A DNA stretch of 64,000 nucleotides from Halalkalibacter hemicellulosilyticusJCM 9152 (lineage in GTDB: Bacteria > Bacillota > Bacilli > Bacillales > Bacillaceae_D): NCBI RefSeq assembly GCF_000513115.1, contig NZ_BAUU01000001.1, positions 62,001-126,000 on the forward strand. The letters run 5' to 3'. Numbering within the stretch: position 1 is the first letter of the stretch; the number at the start of each line of letters is the position of its first letter. Both the position numbers and the translations under genes were made by a program. The notes beneath the pieces were generated by a model. That model saw only the letters and a program-made list of their open reading frames with translations, was not told the origin of the DNA and made no database searches. Positions 14,787 through 22,906 of this stretch are shown piece after piece.

Positions 14787-16328
14787 GTGAGAGTATTATT
14801 TCTTGATTTAGATTCAGTAAGTCCAAGACATTTAGGTTGTTACGGATATGAACGCAACACATCTCCTAATATTGATAAAGTCGCTAAAAAAGGAGTAACA
14901 TTTACAAATTATTATACATCGGATGCTCCTTGTGCCCCATCGAGAACCGCATTAATGTCAGGGCAGTTTGGCATTCGTAACGGTTTAGTCGGTCACGGAG
15001 GTACAGCTGGGGATATGAGACATGAGGGTGTTGACCGTACGATTTTTGGAAGGTTATCAGTTGGTGGTTCTCTTCCGTCCTTCCTACAGTTAGGTGCAGG
15101 ATTAAATACGACATTGATTAGTCCGTTTCCTCAACGACATGCAACGTATAACTTCTATGCCGGATTTAACGAAATTATTAATACAGGAAAGTTTGGGATG
15201 GAATCAGCTGAACAAGTATCGCCAGTCGTCCATGATTGGGTTGAAAGAAACGGAGAGAAAGACGATTGGTTCCTATATGTGAATTATTGGGATGCACATA
15301 CCCCATATCGTGCACCTGAGGATTTTGGTAATCCATTTGCTAATGAACCGTTGCCTAGCTGGGCAAATGAAGAAACGTTAGAAAAGCATAAGAAAGAAGT
15401 AGGTCCTCATACTGTGCATGAGCTTGTGATTGATCACCAAAATGAAACATACACGAATGTTGAAAGTGATCAATTTCCGAGAAGTCCTGGAGAAATTAAG
15501 ACTTTGGATGATCTACGTACAATGATCGATGGGTATGATTGTGGCATTCGATATGTAGACGATCATGTTGGGAAGATATTTGATTTATTAGAACAAAAAG
15601 GTATTTTGGATGATACAATTATTATTATTTCTGCTGATCACGGTGAGAATATGGGGCAGTTAGGCATTTATGGTGAGCACGGAACAGCTGATGACGGAAC
15701 ATGTCGTATCCCGATGATTATCTCTTGGCCTGGTATGAAAGAAGGATTTGTTGATGATGGATTGCACTATCACTTGGATTTACCTGTGACATTAGCGGAA
15801 ATGCTTGATTTACCCCCATGCCCTGATTGGGATGGTGAAAGCTTTGCTTCCGTTCTTAAAGAAGGGAAAGAGTGTAGTAGGGACTATGTCGTTATCTCTC
15901 AATGTGCACATGTCGCACAGCGTAGTGTAAGGTTTGGAGATTGGTTGTATATGAGAACGTATCATGATGGGTATCATTTATTTGATAAGGAGATGTTATT
16001 TAATATTAAGCAGGATCCACGAGAAGAACACAATGTCGCAGCTCAAAATAAAGATGTATGTATGGAAGCCGTTTATTATTTGCATGAATGGCATGATGAA
16101 ATGATGTTTCGATCAAGAAATGATGTTGATCCATTATGGACTGTTATAAAAGAAGGAGGTCCTTTCCATGCTAAAGGGTTCCTTAAGAATTATGGTGAAA
16201 GACTCGTCCAAACAGGAAGAGAAGAGCAATTTAATGAATTGAAAAAGAGGCATCCAAATGAGTTTCCTGAGCAAGCAGATTATAAACGGTTGGAATTTGA
16301 TAATTTAATGAGAAGTCGATTATTTTAA
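14787..16328 (+). CDS. Cysteine-type sulfatase (formylglycine-dependent), cytoplasmic
   Basis: A 513-aa sulfatase of the alkaline phosphatase superfamily that removes sulfate esters, probably from imported oligosaccharides. The N-terminus begins directly with LFLDLDSVSPRHLGCYGY, including metal-binding aspartates, with no signal peptide. The activation motif is Cys49-Ala-Pro-Ser-Arg53, in which the cysteine must be oxidised to formylglycine. Further metal-site residues are in NYWDAHTPY and IIISADHGENMG. The start is GTG 14787 with AAAAGGAGAG 6-7 nt upstream. The next gene encodes the formylglycine-generating enzyme, so modification is ensured within the operon. The substrate sugar is unknown. 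The gene order of YesMN, importer, sulfatase and FGE indicates desulfation after uptake. Confidence 0.93.
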   Translation: MRVLFLDLDSVSPRHLGCYGYERNTSPNIDKVAKKGVTFTNYYTSDAPCAPSRTALMSGQFGIRNGLVGHGGTAGDMRHEGVDRTIFGRLSVGGSLPSFLQLGAGLNTTLISPFPQRHATYNFYAGFNEIINTGKFGMESAEQVSPVVHDWVERNGEKDDWFLYVNYWDAHTPYRAPEDFGNPFANEPLPSWANEETLEKHKKEVGPHTVHELVIDHQNETYTNVESDQFPRSPGEIKTLDDLRTMIDGYDCGIRYVDDHVGKIFDLLEQKGILDDTIIIISADHGENMGQLGIYGEHGTADDGTCRIPMIISWPGMKEGFVDDGLHYHLDLPVTLAEMLDLPPCPDWDGESFASVLKEGKECSRDYVVISQCAHVAQRSVRFGDWLYMRTYHDGYHLFDKEMLFNIKQDPREEHNVAAQNKDVCMEAVYYLHEWHDEMMFRSRNDVDPLWTVIKEGGPFHAKGFLKNYGERLVQTGREEQFNELKKRHPNEFPEQADYKRLEFDNLMRSRLF

Positions 16329-16402
16329 GTTTTTTGTATGAAGGGGAGGCTCCTTTTATAGCATATATATTTTGAGCTAGTTGTTAATATAGAGGTGATT
16401 AA

Positions 16403-17356
16403 ATGGAACCCAAATCGTGCTGTGGAGTACAAAGAGAAAGCATTGAAAAATTCCCAGAACCGCAAGAAATAACGCAAAGTAAGACATTTTCTAAAAAGAG
16501 GCATATAGATAATTTGATTACAATTCCAAGAGGGACTTTTTTAATGGGAACAGATGATGAAGAAGGGTATAAGCTAGATGGAGAGGGACCTGTTCGTTCT
16601 GTTAATGTGGACTCATTCGCAGTTGATCGGTATACAGTAACGAATGAACAGTTTAAAGAATTTATTGAGGAAACAGGATATAAAACCGACGCTGAACAAT
16701 TTGGTTGGTCGTTTGTCTTCCACTTGTTTGTAAGTAATCAAATAAAAAAAGATGTCATAGGTTCTCCTGAAGGAACACCTTGGTGGTTAGCGGTGAAAGG
16801 TGCGACATGGGAACACCCTGAGGGTATAGGTACATCAATTGCTGATCGAATGTATCATCCGGTTGTACATGTTTCTTGGAATGATGCAATGGCTTATTGC
16901 ACTTGGTCTGGAAAACGACTTTTGACTGAGGCAGAGTGGGAGTATGCTGCTCGGGGAGGCTTAGTACAGAAGAGATATCCTTGGGGTGACAAGCTCATGT
17001 ATAGAAAAAAGCATCTTTGTAACATTTGGCAAGGGGAGTTTCCAATAAATAATACCGGAAAAGATGGGTACCTTGCCACAGCTCCAGTTGATGCTTATGA
17101 ACCAAATGGGTATGGTTTATATAATGTTGTCGGTAATGTATGGGAATGGTGTGCTGATTGGTTTACGAACGAGCATAACGAAAAGAAAGACAATCCTATT
17201 GGACCAAAGATAGGAGTGGAACGTGTCATGAGAGGCGGTTCATATCTATGTCACCAATCATATTGTAATCGTTATAGAGTGGCGGCGAGAAGCAAGAATA
17301 CACCTGATAGTTCAACGGGGAACTTAGGATTTCGTTGCGCAATCGATATACACTAA
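16403..17356 (+). CDS. Formylglycine-generating enzyme (sulfatase-modifying factor)
   Basis: A 317-aa FGE-sulfatase family protein that oxidises the CxPSR cysteine of the adjacent sulfatase. Family motifs appear in order: IPRGTFLMGTDDEEG, VDSFAVDRYTVTNEQFKEF, HPVVHVSWNDAMAYC, RLLTEAEWEYAARGG, GNVWEWCADWF and RVMRGGSYLC. Both catalytic copper-binding cysteines are present in GGSYLCHQSYCNRYR (Cys283 and Cys288), which separates a true FGE from non-catalytic relatives. There is no signal peptide, matching the cytoplasmic sulfatase. ATG 16403 has GAGGTGATT in front. The N-terminal CC pair (MEPKSCCG) resembles the short extension of bacterial FGEs. Last gene of the operon. Confidence 0.93.
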   Translation: MEPKSCCGVQRESIEKFPEPQEITQSKTFSKKRHIDNLITIPRGTFLMGTDDEEGYKLDGEGPVRSVNVDSFAVDRYTVTNEQFKEFIEETGYKTDAEQFGWSFVFHLFVSNQIKKDVIGSPEGTPWWLAVKGATWEHPEGIGTSIADRMYHPVVHVSWNDAMAYCTWSGKRLLTEAEWEYAARGGLVQKRYPWGDKLMYRKKHLCNIWQGEFPINNTGKDGYLATAPVDAYEPNGYGLYNVVGNVWEWCADWFTNEHNEKKDNPIGPKIGVERVMRGGSYLCHQSYCNRYRVAARSKNTPDSSTGNLGFRCAIDIH

Positions 17357-17401
17357 ATAAGCTTGTTATATGAATCTCTGGACAAATTATTGCAAAGAAA
17401 A

Positions 17402-17440
17402 GCCTAGATAGGATCGAGACAAAGCTTCTCCTATCTAGGC
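17402..17440 (-). terminator. Terminator of the antiporter gene
   Basis: GCCTAGATAGGA and TCCTATCTAGGC form a perfect 12-bp stem with a 15-nt loop. On the minus strand it is followed by a CTTTTCTTT tract, so it terminates the gene ending at 17450. It may also stop readthrough from the FGE gene. Confidence 0.8.
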
Positions 17441-17449
17441 AGTCTCTCA

Positions 17450-18937
17450 TTATGAAGAACCTTCCTTCTTCTTCTTTTCCAATACTTTCTTCAACTCCGC
17501 TTTATATTTCCGGGAAACTAGAATGTATAAGAAGTCACCTTCCATAATTTCTGTATCGCCATATGGGGAAATGAGCTTTTCATTGCGGACGATCGCGCTA
17601 ATTGTGACTCGGTTCGGAAATTGAATATCACGCAATGTTTGACCAACAATAGCGGATGTTTCGTGGACTTGATATTGAACCATTTCAGCATTAGCCTTCC
17701 CCATTGAAATTAACTCCAATGAATGGTGTGGAGTATCCTTCTTCGGACCAGTTAAACCTAATGTCTTTGCAAAAAATGAAATCGATGAACCTTGGACAAG
17801 AGCTGAAGTTAACACAATGAAAAAGACGACATTGAAGAACAACTGTCCGTTATCTAACCCTGCTACGACAGGGAAAGTCGCTAAAACGATTGGGACTGCA
17901 CCTCTTAGTCCCGCCCAAGATACAAAGAGCTTTTCCTTCAGCGTATAGTTCATGCCAATAGTTGATAGAAAAACAGCAATAGGTCGAGCCAATAGCATTA
18001 AGACAATCGATAAGATTAGACCATTCACAATTACGGTTATGTTGATGAGTTGTGCTGGAAAGACGAGTAATCCTAGAATAATAAACATGAGGATTTGTGC
18101 CATCCAGGCAAATCCTTCGTGAAATTGAAAGATCGAATAGCGATAAGTTAATTCAGCGTTTCCAATTACAAGAGCGGCAACATATACAGCCAAAAAGCCA
18201 CTAGCCTCTATCGTCGTTGCTACACTATAGGTCAATAACGCAAAGGAGATAGCAAAGATCGGGTACAAGCCACTCGATTCTAGGTTAATTCGATTGATCG
18301 AATAGGAGGCCAGCTTACCGACAATGATTCCAACGACAATCCCCATTCCCATTTGCCAAAAGAAGGAGGGAATTAATGACCAAAGGTTTGTTTCTGGAAA
18401 TAAGATAAGTTCGATAAAAGATAGCGTGAGAAAGACAGCCATTGGATCATTTGTGCCTGATTCAGCCTCAAGTGTTGCCCCCATCTTAGCTTTGATGTTC
18501 CGCTCTTTAAGTGATGCAAAAACAGCGGCAGCATCAGTGGAGCCAACAATAGCCCCGAATAGTAGAGCTTCTAGCAACGTAATATCGAATAGCCAAAATG
18601 CTACGTAGCCAACAATGGCTGAGGTTAAAATGACGCCGAGTGTTGCTAACGAAATGGAAGGGACAATAACTGAGCGCACTGTCGCGAATTTCGTTTGCAT
18701 TCCACCTTCAAATAAAATGATGATAAGGGCAAAGATCCCAATAGTTTGAGCGACCCCTGGATTATCAAAATAAATAAACCCTAATCCATCACTACCGATG
18801 AGCATGCCAATAAGAATAAATAGAACGAGTGCAGGAAGCCCTAAACGGGTAGAGAATTTCGCTACGAGCACACCGCTTATAAGCAGTAATGCTCCAATTA
18901 GTACAAAGGTATTCGTATGAATGATTTCAAGAAACAT
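17450..18937 (-). CDS. Cation/proton antiporter, CPA1 family with TrkA-C domain
   Basis: A 495-aa membrane protein with about 12-13 hydrophobic segments of the Na+/H+ exchanger family, starting with FVLIGALLLISGVLVAKFS, followed by the conserved region GAIVGSTDAAAVFASL containing the ion-binding acidic residue. After residue ~400 comes a soluble TrkA-C (RCK_C) domain (SAIVGQTLRDIQFPNRVTIS ... GDTEIMEGDFLYILV), which usually binds a nucleotide or cation and gates transport. This arrangement fits NhaP2/CvrA-type potassium or sodium/proton antiporters, useful for pH and ion homeostasis in an alkaliphile. ATG 18937 is chosen over the adjacent TTG 18940; GGGGG lies upstream. It is monocistronic with its own terminator. 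Which ion it moves is not decided by sequence. Confidence 0.9.
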   Translation of the reverse strand: MFLEIIHTNTFVLIGALLLISGVLVAKFSTRLGLPALVLFILIGMLIGSDGLGFIYFDNPGVAQTIGIFALIIILFEGGMQTKFATVRSVIVPSISLATLGVILTSAIVGYVAFWLFDITLLEALLFGAIVGSTDAAAVFASLKERNIKAKMGATLEAESGTNDPMAVFLTLSFIELILFPETNLWSLIPSFFWQMGMGIVVGIIVGKLASYSINRINLESSGLYPIFAISFALLTYSVATTIEASGFLAVYVAALVIGNAELTYRYSIFQFHEGFAWMAQILMFIILGLLVFPAQLINITVIVNGLILSIVLMLLARPIAVFLSTIGMNYTLKEKLFVSWAGLRGAVPIVLATFPVVAGLDNGQLFFNVVFFIVLTSALVQGSSISFFAKTLGLTGPKKDTPHHSLELISMGKANAEMVQYQVHETSAIVGQTLRDIQFPNRVTISAIVRNEKLISPYGDTEIMEGDFLYILVSRKYKAELKKVLEKKKKEGSS

Positions 18938-19037
18938 CAAAATGGCTTTCCCCCTATTTTAGGATTATGTATTTGAATAAATCATGTCAATGGTTTCCAC
19001 ATTTTGTCGACAGGGAAAACAATATCACAGCGGGTGT

Positions 19038-19512
19038 TTAAGAAATGACTATTAATAGCTTGTCATTTGCATATAGCTTTAATGTCCTAAGAAAAACATT
19101 CAATTCCTGGTAAGACGGGAATCGTAATTCTACTAAATAACAGCCACCTCCACTAATTTTGTGCTGTTGGATGATGGAGGCACTGGTGTTCCTTTAAGAA
19201 GGTTAGCATTAGTGCGTGGTGAATGGATTTCGTATAAATGGTTATAAATGAGTGGTCAGACCTAATTTCTCTCACGATCTACACTGGCAGAATACACATA
19301 TCGATCACTTTTGCATCTCCTTGCTTTTCAACATAAACATTAACGGCTTAAGGAGTCATAAGCACCTTTGAGTCAGGCTCCTTCATCGTCATTCGTCCGT
19401 TTTTCTTCCATTCTTTAATAATAGAAAAGTCAATATCATCAATCGTCTATTAAACCTCTTTCGTAAGGACTATTGCTTTCATTTCTATATGTACGTCACT
19501 TCTCTGTTTCAT
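19038..19512 (-). pseudogene. Decayed Lrp/AsnC-family transcription regulator
   Basis: No intact frame exists, but a broken one is readable on the minus strand. From an ATG at 19512 the remnant gives an Lrp-like helix-turn-helix start (IDDIDFSIIKEW, NGRMTMKE, MTP-stop-AVNVYVEK) interrupted by several in-frame stops. After frameshifts it resumes with the AsnC effector domain end: IIQQHKISGGGCYLVELRF, then PSYQELNVFLRTLKLYAND, then a TAA at 19040-19038. The total span (~158 codons) equals that of a normal Lrp protein, so the gene decayed by point changes and indels rather than by truncation. The remaining 18938-19777 sequence on either side shows no other gene; a short repeat copy lies at its downstream end. 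Confidence 0.75.
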
Positions 19513-19692
19513 TAATCTTATCATATCAAACAAAAGCGAGTGAAGCGATATGAATGCAAGTTCGAATAGCGGTGAATCATGATCTGTTTTAATATGAGCT
19601 GACATACGAAATTCAGTGAATAGAAAGGGTTAGAGAAGGGTTTAGTATCTGAGGATGAGAAGGAGCTTTACTGATAGGACGGGGTGCTGTAT

Positions 19693-19771
19693 GCGATTCC
19701 TCATTTCTCTTTTTCGGCTTTTATGGCTTTTTTGGTCATATTTAGCTTAAATAGCGGAATGAGGAATCCTT
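19693..19771. repeat. Dispersed intergenic palindromic repeat, minimal copy
   Basis: GATTCCTCATTTCTCTTTTT pairs with AAATAGCGGAATGAGGAATC across a ~35-nt loop that contains the shared GGCTTTTATGGC...TTTAGCTT core. It matches the inner pair of modules of the larger copies at 367, 40103 and 47181. It lies just past the stop codon of the DUF1761 gene, where it could also serve as its terminator. Confidence 0.7.
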
Positions 19772-19777
19772 TTGCTT

Positions 19778-20158
19778 TTAAAAAAACATCATCACAGCAC
19801 CTATAATCGTTAGGGCGATGACATGATAGCCAACAGCAATCAAATAAAGTAAGAATACGTTATGGCTCTTTTCGCCTAATCCAAATAGAAAATCCTTTGC
19901 ATATGCAAAGGCGACTATCAACCCGATAGCACCGCCGATTAAGGCACCGTCTACTAATGTTTCACTTTGAGATAGTTGGAGAATGCTATAAAGGATGACG
20001 TTCGATAAGATGGTCGAAAGCAACAGCAACCCAATATTCATTTTTCCAACCTCAATGTTTAATAATTGCACCCAACGGTTTCCAAATAATAGCGGAGAAT
20101 AATAAAGCATACCGAGAGCCATATACAAAATAATTCCAGTTAAAATTGCAAAAAACAA
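19778..20158 (-). CDS. DUF1761-family small membrane protein
   Basis: A 126-aa protein with four predicted membrane helices. Near the N-terminus it has LGMLYYSPLLFGNRWVQLL, the hallmark of DUF1761 proteins, a family without known function. The frame is open to a GTG at 20194, but the TTG at 20158 is preferred: AGAAGGGA lies 7 nt before it and the protein then starts just ahead of the first helix, as in relatives. It lies 61 bp (25 bp with the longer start) after the pectin methylesterase gene on the same strand and might be cotranscribed. The hairpin repeat at 19693-19771 follows the stop. Confidence 0.7.
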   Translation of the reverse strand: MFFAILTGIILYMALGMLYYSPLLFGNRWVQLLNIEVGKMNIGLLLLSTILSNVILYSILQLSQSETLVDGALIGGAIGLIVAFAYAKDFLFGLGEKSHNVFLLYLIAVGYHVIALTIIGAVMMFF

Positions 20159-20219
20159 TGCGATCCCTTCTTTCTGTGCTAGTTTGAATAGCACCTATTA
20201 TACCATACGCCTATCTGGT

Positions 20220-21104
20220 TCATACTTCTTCTATTTCAAGACAAGAAAGTCGGTGTTCGATTTCTGCTAGATTGGCCTCCTCTGTAGCCCACTGAACTCG
20301 TTTGCTAGAAATAGCCCCTGGTCCCTTACAATGAGCCTCACCATAGCGAGCGGTCTGTTCATTTCTTTTATTACGCCAATTATCCCAACCTGTTTGGTTA
20401 ATATGTTCGCCCATCCAGCAGTTGATAAAAAGCGTATGAGCATAAGGTCGCCAAGGTCGTCCAAGATAGACAGAGTTAGGCTTAGCCTCACCGGTTAGTT
20501 TACAATTAAGGAAGATGAAGCCGTATCGTTGATTGGCTGGAGTAGAGGCCGCGGTTATATAACCTCTTCTTAAGCTATGAATCGTACATTGATGAAAAAT
20601 AGCTTCTGCAGCTCCAAAAATAAAATCAATGTCTCCTGCAATTGTACAATGCCAAAAGGCGTGTCGTCCTTTACACGCATAAAGTGTGTCTTGATAGCCA
20701 AATAGATGAAGGTTCTCGAAATAGCATTGGTCGCCTGAGACAGATAAGGCGAGCGCTTGCCCAACGTCCTCACCACGACCAGCTATATTTTGAATCGTCA
20801 AATCTTTCAATCGGGTATGATCGGCAAGGATGTTCATCGTCGGTGTTTGAAACGTTCCAATTGGTTTTCCGTCTTCATCCAGCATGTTGGCATGATTGTC
20901 ATACGTAATCACCGTTTTTTCTTTATCTTCTCCCATGAGCGTGAGAGTAGGTTTGTTTTCTGGGATGAAGATACGTTCGTGATAATGACCGCTTTTGATT
21001 AGGATCGTTACAGGATCTAAAGGATGAACACGTACGGAGTCAATGGCTTCTTGAATCGTTGGGAAATCGCCACTAGCATCTTTTGCTACTGTGATTAGGG
21101 ACAT
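20220..21104 (-). CDS. Pectin methylesterase (CE8), cytoplasmic
   Basis: A 294-aa right-handed beta-helix esterase that removes methyl groups from pectin-derived galacturonides, releasing methanol. Family signatures are complete: GQALAL near residue 115, YQDTLYA with catalytic Gln138 and Asp139, AGDIDFIFGAAEAIF with the nucleophile Asp160, and LGRPWRP with Arg216. No signal peptide is present, so it should act inside the cell on imported short oligogalacturonides rather than on polymeric pectin. Start ATG 21104 has AAAGGAG upstream. It is divergent from the GH43 gene, with a 237-bp shared control region containing a cre site and a palindrome. Confidence 0.92.
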   Translation of the reverse strand: MSLITVAKDASGDFPTIQEAIDSVRVHPLDPVTILIKSGHYHERIFIPENKPTLTLMGEDKEKTVITYDNHANMLDEDGKPIGTFQTPTMNILADHTRLKDLTIQNIAGRGEDVGQALALSVSGDQCYFENLHLFGYQDTLYACKGRHAFWHCTIAGDIDFIFGAAEAIFHQCTIHSLRRGYITAASTPANQRYGFIFLNCKLTGEAKPNSVYLGRPWRPYAHTLFINCWMGEHINQTGWDNWRNKRNEQTARYGEAHCKGPGAISSKRVQWATEEANLAEIEHRLSCLEIEEV

Positions 21105-21139
21105 AGGTGTAGGCTCCTTTCGTTAATGTTATACGTTTA

Positions 21140-21160
21140 ATTATACTTGTTTCGTATAAT
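21140..21160. promoter_or_regulatory. Perfect 7-7-7 inverted repeat in the pectinesterase/GH43 control region
   Basis: ATTATAC, a 7-nt spacer and GTATAAT form a perfect inverted repeat 36 bp upstream of the pectin methylesterase start. It may be an operator for a local regulator. Alternatively GTATAAT/ATTATAC simply reflect -10 promoter elements. No regulator gene is adjacent. Confidence 0.4.
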
Positions 21161-21282
21161 CTTTAGCTTGGATGTTGAATATGGAAGCTGATTTCGTAAG
21201 GGTTTATGAAGACATAAGACAATGATTATAGCTGTTATTCATTCTTTTCGATAATCTATGGATAGAACGCTTGGTGTCGATA

Positions 21283-21296
21283 TGTAATCGCTTACA
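21283..21296 (+). promoter_or_regulatory. cre site (CcpA) upstream of the GH43 gene
   Basis: TGTAATCGCTTACA fits the catabolite-responsive element consensus at every fixed position and lies 46 bp before the GH43 start, within the region shared with the divergent pectin methylesterase gene. Carbon catabolite repression of one or both genes is likely. Confidence 0.75.
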
Positions 21297-21341
21297 AATT
21301 GACGTTGTATGCTTATTATTTAAATCAGAGGGGGAATTAAA

Positions 21342-22790
21342 ATGACAGTAAGTGGTGATCTCGGCAATGGGACATTTCGTAATCCGATATTAAGAGGTAA
21401 TTATGCTGATCCTTCTATTGTACGGGTAGAGGGAGATTATTACATGGTACATACATCGTATAAATATGTACCAGGGCTTATTATTTGGCATTCAACGGAC
21501 TTAATCAATTGGGAGGCGATTGGAACAGCTTTAGAGCATTTAAATGGAGATGTTTGGGCTCCTGAGTTGTTATATTATGAAGGTTTATTTTATATTTACT
21601 TTCCGGCTGATCGAACGAATTGGGTAACAACAGCAAAAGATCCGCAAGGGCCTTGGAGTAAGCCAATTAACTTAGAAACATCTTACATCGATCCGGGTCA
21701 TGTAGTTGGACCAGACAATAAGCGTTATCTTCATCTATCAGGTGGTAAAATGGTTCAGCTTGCGGATGACGGTTTATCGGTTGTAGGTGATATTCAACAT
21801 GTGTATGAGCCGTGGCGTTATCCCGATGAATGGGAGGTTGAGGGATTTAGTCCTGAAGGACCGAAATTTACACATTATAATGGTTACTATTACTGTACAG
21901 TGGCAGTTGGAGGGACGGCAGGACCGCCAACCAGTCATATGGTCGCAGCCTCTCGTTCGAAAACTCCTTGGGGGCCTTGGGAGCATTCTCCTTATAACCC
22001 TATTCTTAAGACGAACTCAAAAGAGGAGCAATGGTGGTCACAAGGTCATGGTACGTTAATTGATACACCGAACGGGGATTGGTGGATGGTGTTTCATGCG
22101 TATGAGCATCATCTTCATACAATTGGTCGGCAAACGTTACTATTGCCGATTGAATGGACAAAAGATGGCTGGTTTAAAGTTCCTGATTCCATAAACGCTG
22201 AGCAAATCCTCCGAAAGCCAGCAGGGAAAGCGGGTAAGCATGGGTTTCCGACATCGGACTCATTTAATGAGAATGAACTAGGTCTTCATTGGCAATGGTT
22301 TGGAGAACCGGATAAAGAGCGTTTCACATGTCAAAAAGGGAAGCTTATGGTGAAAGGAAAGGATAAGGAGAGGTCAGCCTCATCACCGATTCTATATATG
22401 ACTGGACATCGTCAGTATGAGGCAGAGGTTTCAGTGCGAGTCGTTGGTAAGGCAGCCGCGCATTTTATTTTGTATTATGACCCGAATGCGTTGTTTGGCT
22501 TAGCTACGACACAGGAGGGAGTCCGACATTTTCGGACATTTAAAATGTACAGTCAAGAGTCCTATAAAGGTGAGACTGTCCGTTTGCGTATTCGTAACGT
22601 TGACAATATCGTTTCGTTCTATTTTAGAGGGGAAGGAGAGAGTTGGCGGAAGTATGACAAAGTCATCGATTCCTCGGGCTTTCATCATAATACGTTTGGA
22701 GGCTTTTTAAGCTTACGGATTGGCTTGGACGCGGTTGGTGAGGGTGAGGTGTACTTTTCCGATTTTGTTTATCGGGAGTTGGAGGTGTGA
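21342..22790 (+). CDS. Glycoside hydrolase family 43 enzyme (arabinosidase/xylosidase type), cytoplasmic
   Basis: A 482-aa GH43 protein acting on arabinose- or xylose-containing oligosaccharides, inside the cell because no signal peptide is present. The five-bladed propeller begins with NPILRGNYADPSIVRVEG (catalytic base Asp23). It continues through TSYIDPGHVVG (Asp117) and GFSPEGPKF (general acid Glu172), then WWSQGHGTLIDTPNGDWWMVFHAYE. A C-terminal beta-sandwich (about residues 320-482) is typical of larger GH43 enzymes. ATG 21342 follows GAGGGGGAATT. Close cre control and the divergent pectin methylesterase suggest use of pectin side chains such as arabinan, but the exact substrate is inferred. 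A strong terminator follows. Confidence 0.9.
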   Translation: MTVSGDLGNGTFRNPILRGNYADPSIVRVEGDYYMVHTSYKYVPGLIIWHSTDLINWEAIGTALEHLNGDVWAPELLYYEGLFYIYFPADRTNWVTTAKDPQGPWSKPINLETSYIDPGHVVGPDNKRYLHLSGGKMVQLADDGLSVVGDIQHVYEPWRYPDEWEVEGFSPEGPKFTHYNGYYYCTVAVGGTAGPPTSHMVAASRSKTPWGPWEHSPYNPILKTNSKEEQWWSQGHGTLIDTPNGDWWMVFHAYEHHLHTIGRQTLLLPIEWTKDGWFKVPDSINAEQILRKPAGKAGKHGFPTSDSFNENELGLHWQWFGEPDKERFTCQKGKLMVKGKDKERSASSPILYMTGHRQYEAEVSVRVVGKAAAHFILYYDPNALFGLATTQEGVRHFRTFKMYSQESYKGETVRLRIRNVDNIVSFYFRGEGESWRKYDKVIDSSGFHHNTFGGFLSLRIGLDAVGEGEVYFSDFVYRELEV

Positions 22791-22801
22791 ATTAGTAATA
22801 G

Positions 22802-22843
22802 AAAGGATAAGTGACAGAGGTTTCGGTCATTTATCCTTTCTTT
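22802..22843 (+). terminator. Rho-independent terminator of the GH43 gene
   Basis: AAAGGATAAGTGAC pairs with GTCATTTATCCTTT (one wobble), loop of 10 nt, followed by CTTTTAT. It separates the GH43 gene from the cas operon promoter. Confidence 0.85.
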
Positions 22844-22845
22844 TA

Positions 22846-22874
22846 TTTACATGTTTAATCATGTCAATTATACT
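22846..22874 (+). promoter_or_regulatory. Promoter of the cas operon
   Basis: TTTACA (22846-22851), a 17-bp spacer and TATACT (22869-22874) resemble a good SigA promoter 33 bp ahead of cas3. A small inverted repeat, ACATG-6-CATGT at 22849-22864, overlaps the -35 and spacer and could be an operator. Confidence 0.65.
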
Positions 22875-22906
22875 AGTATTAACTAATATTTTGAGGAGAT
22901 TTGCCT

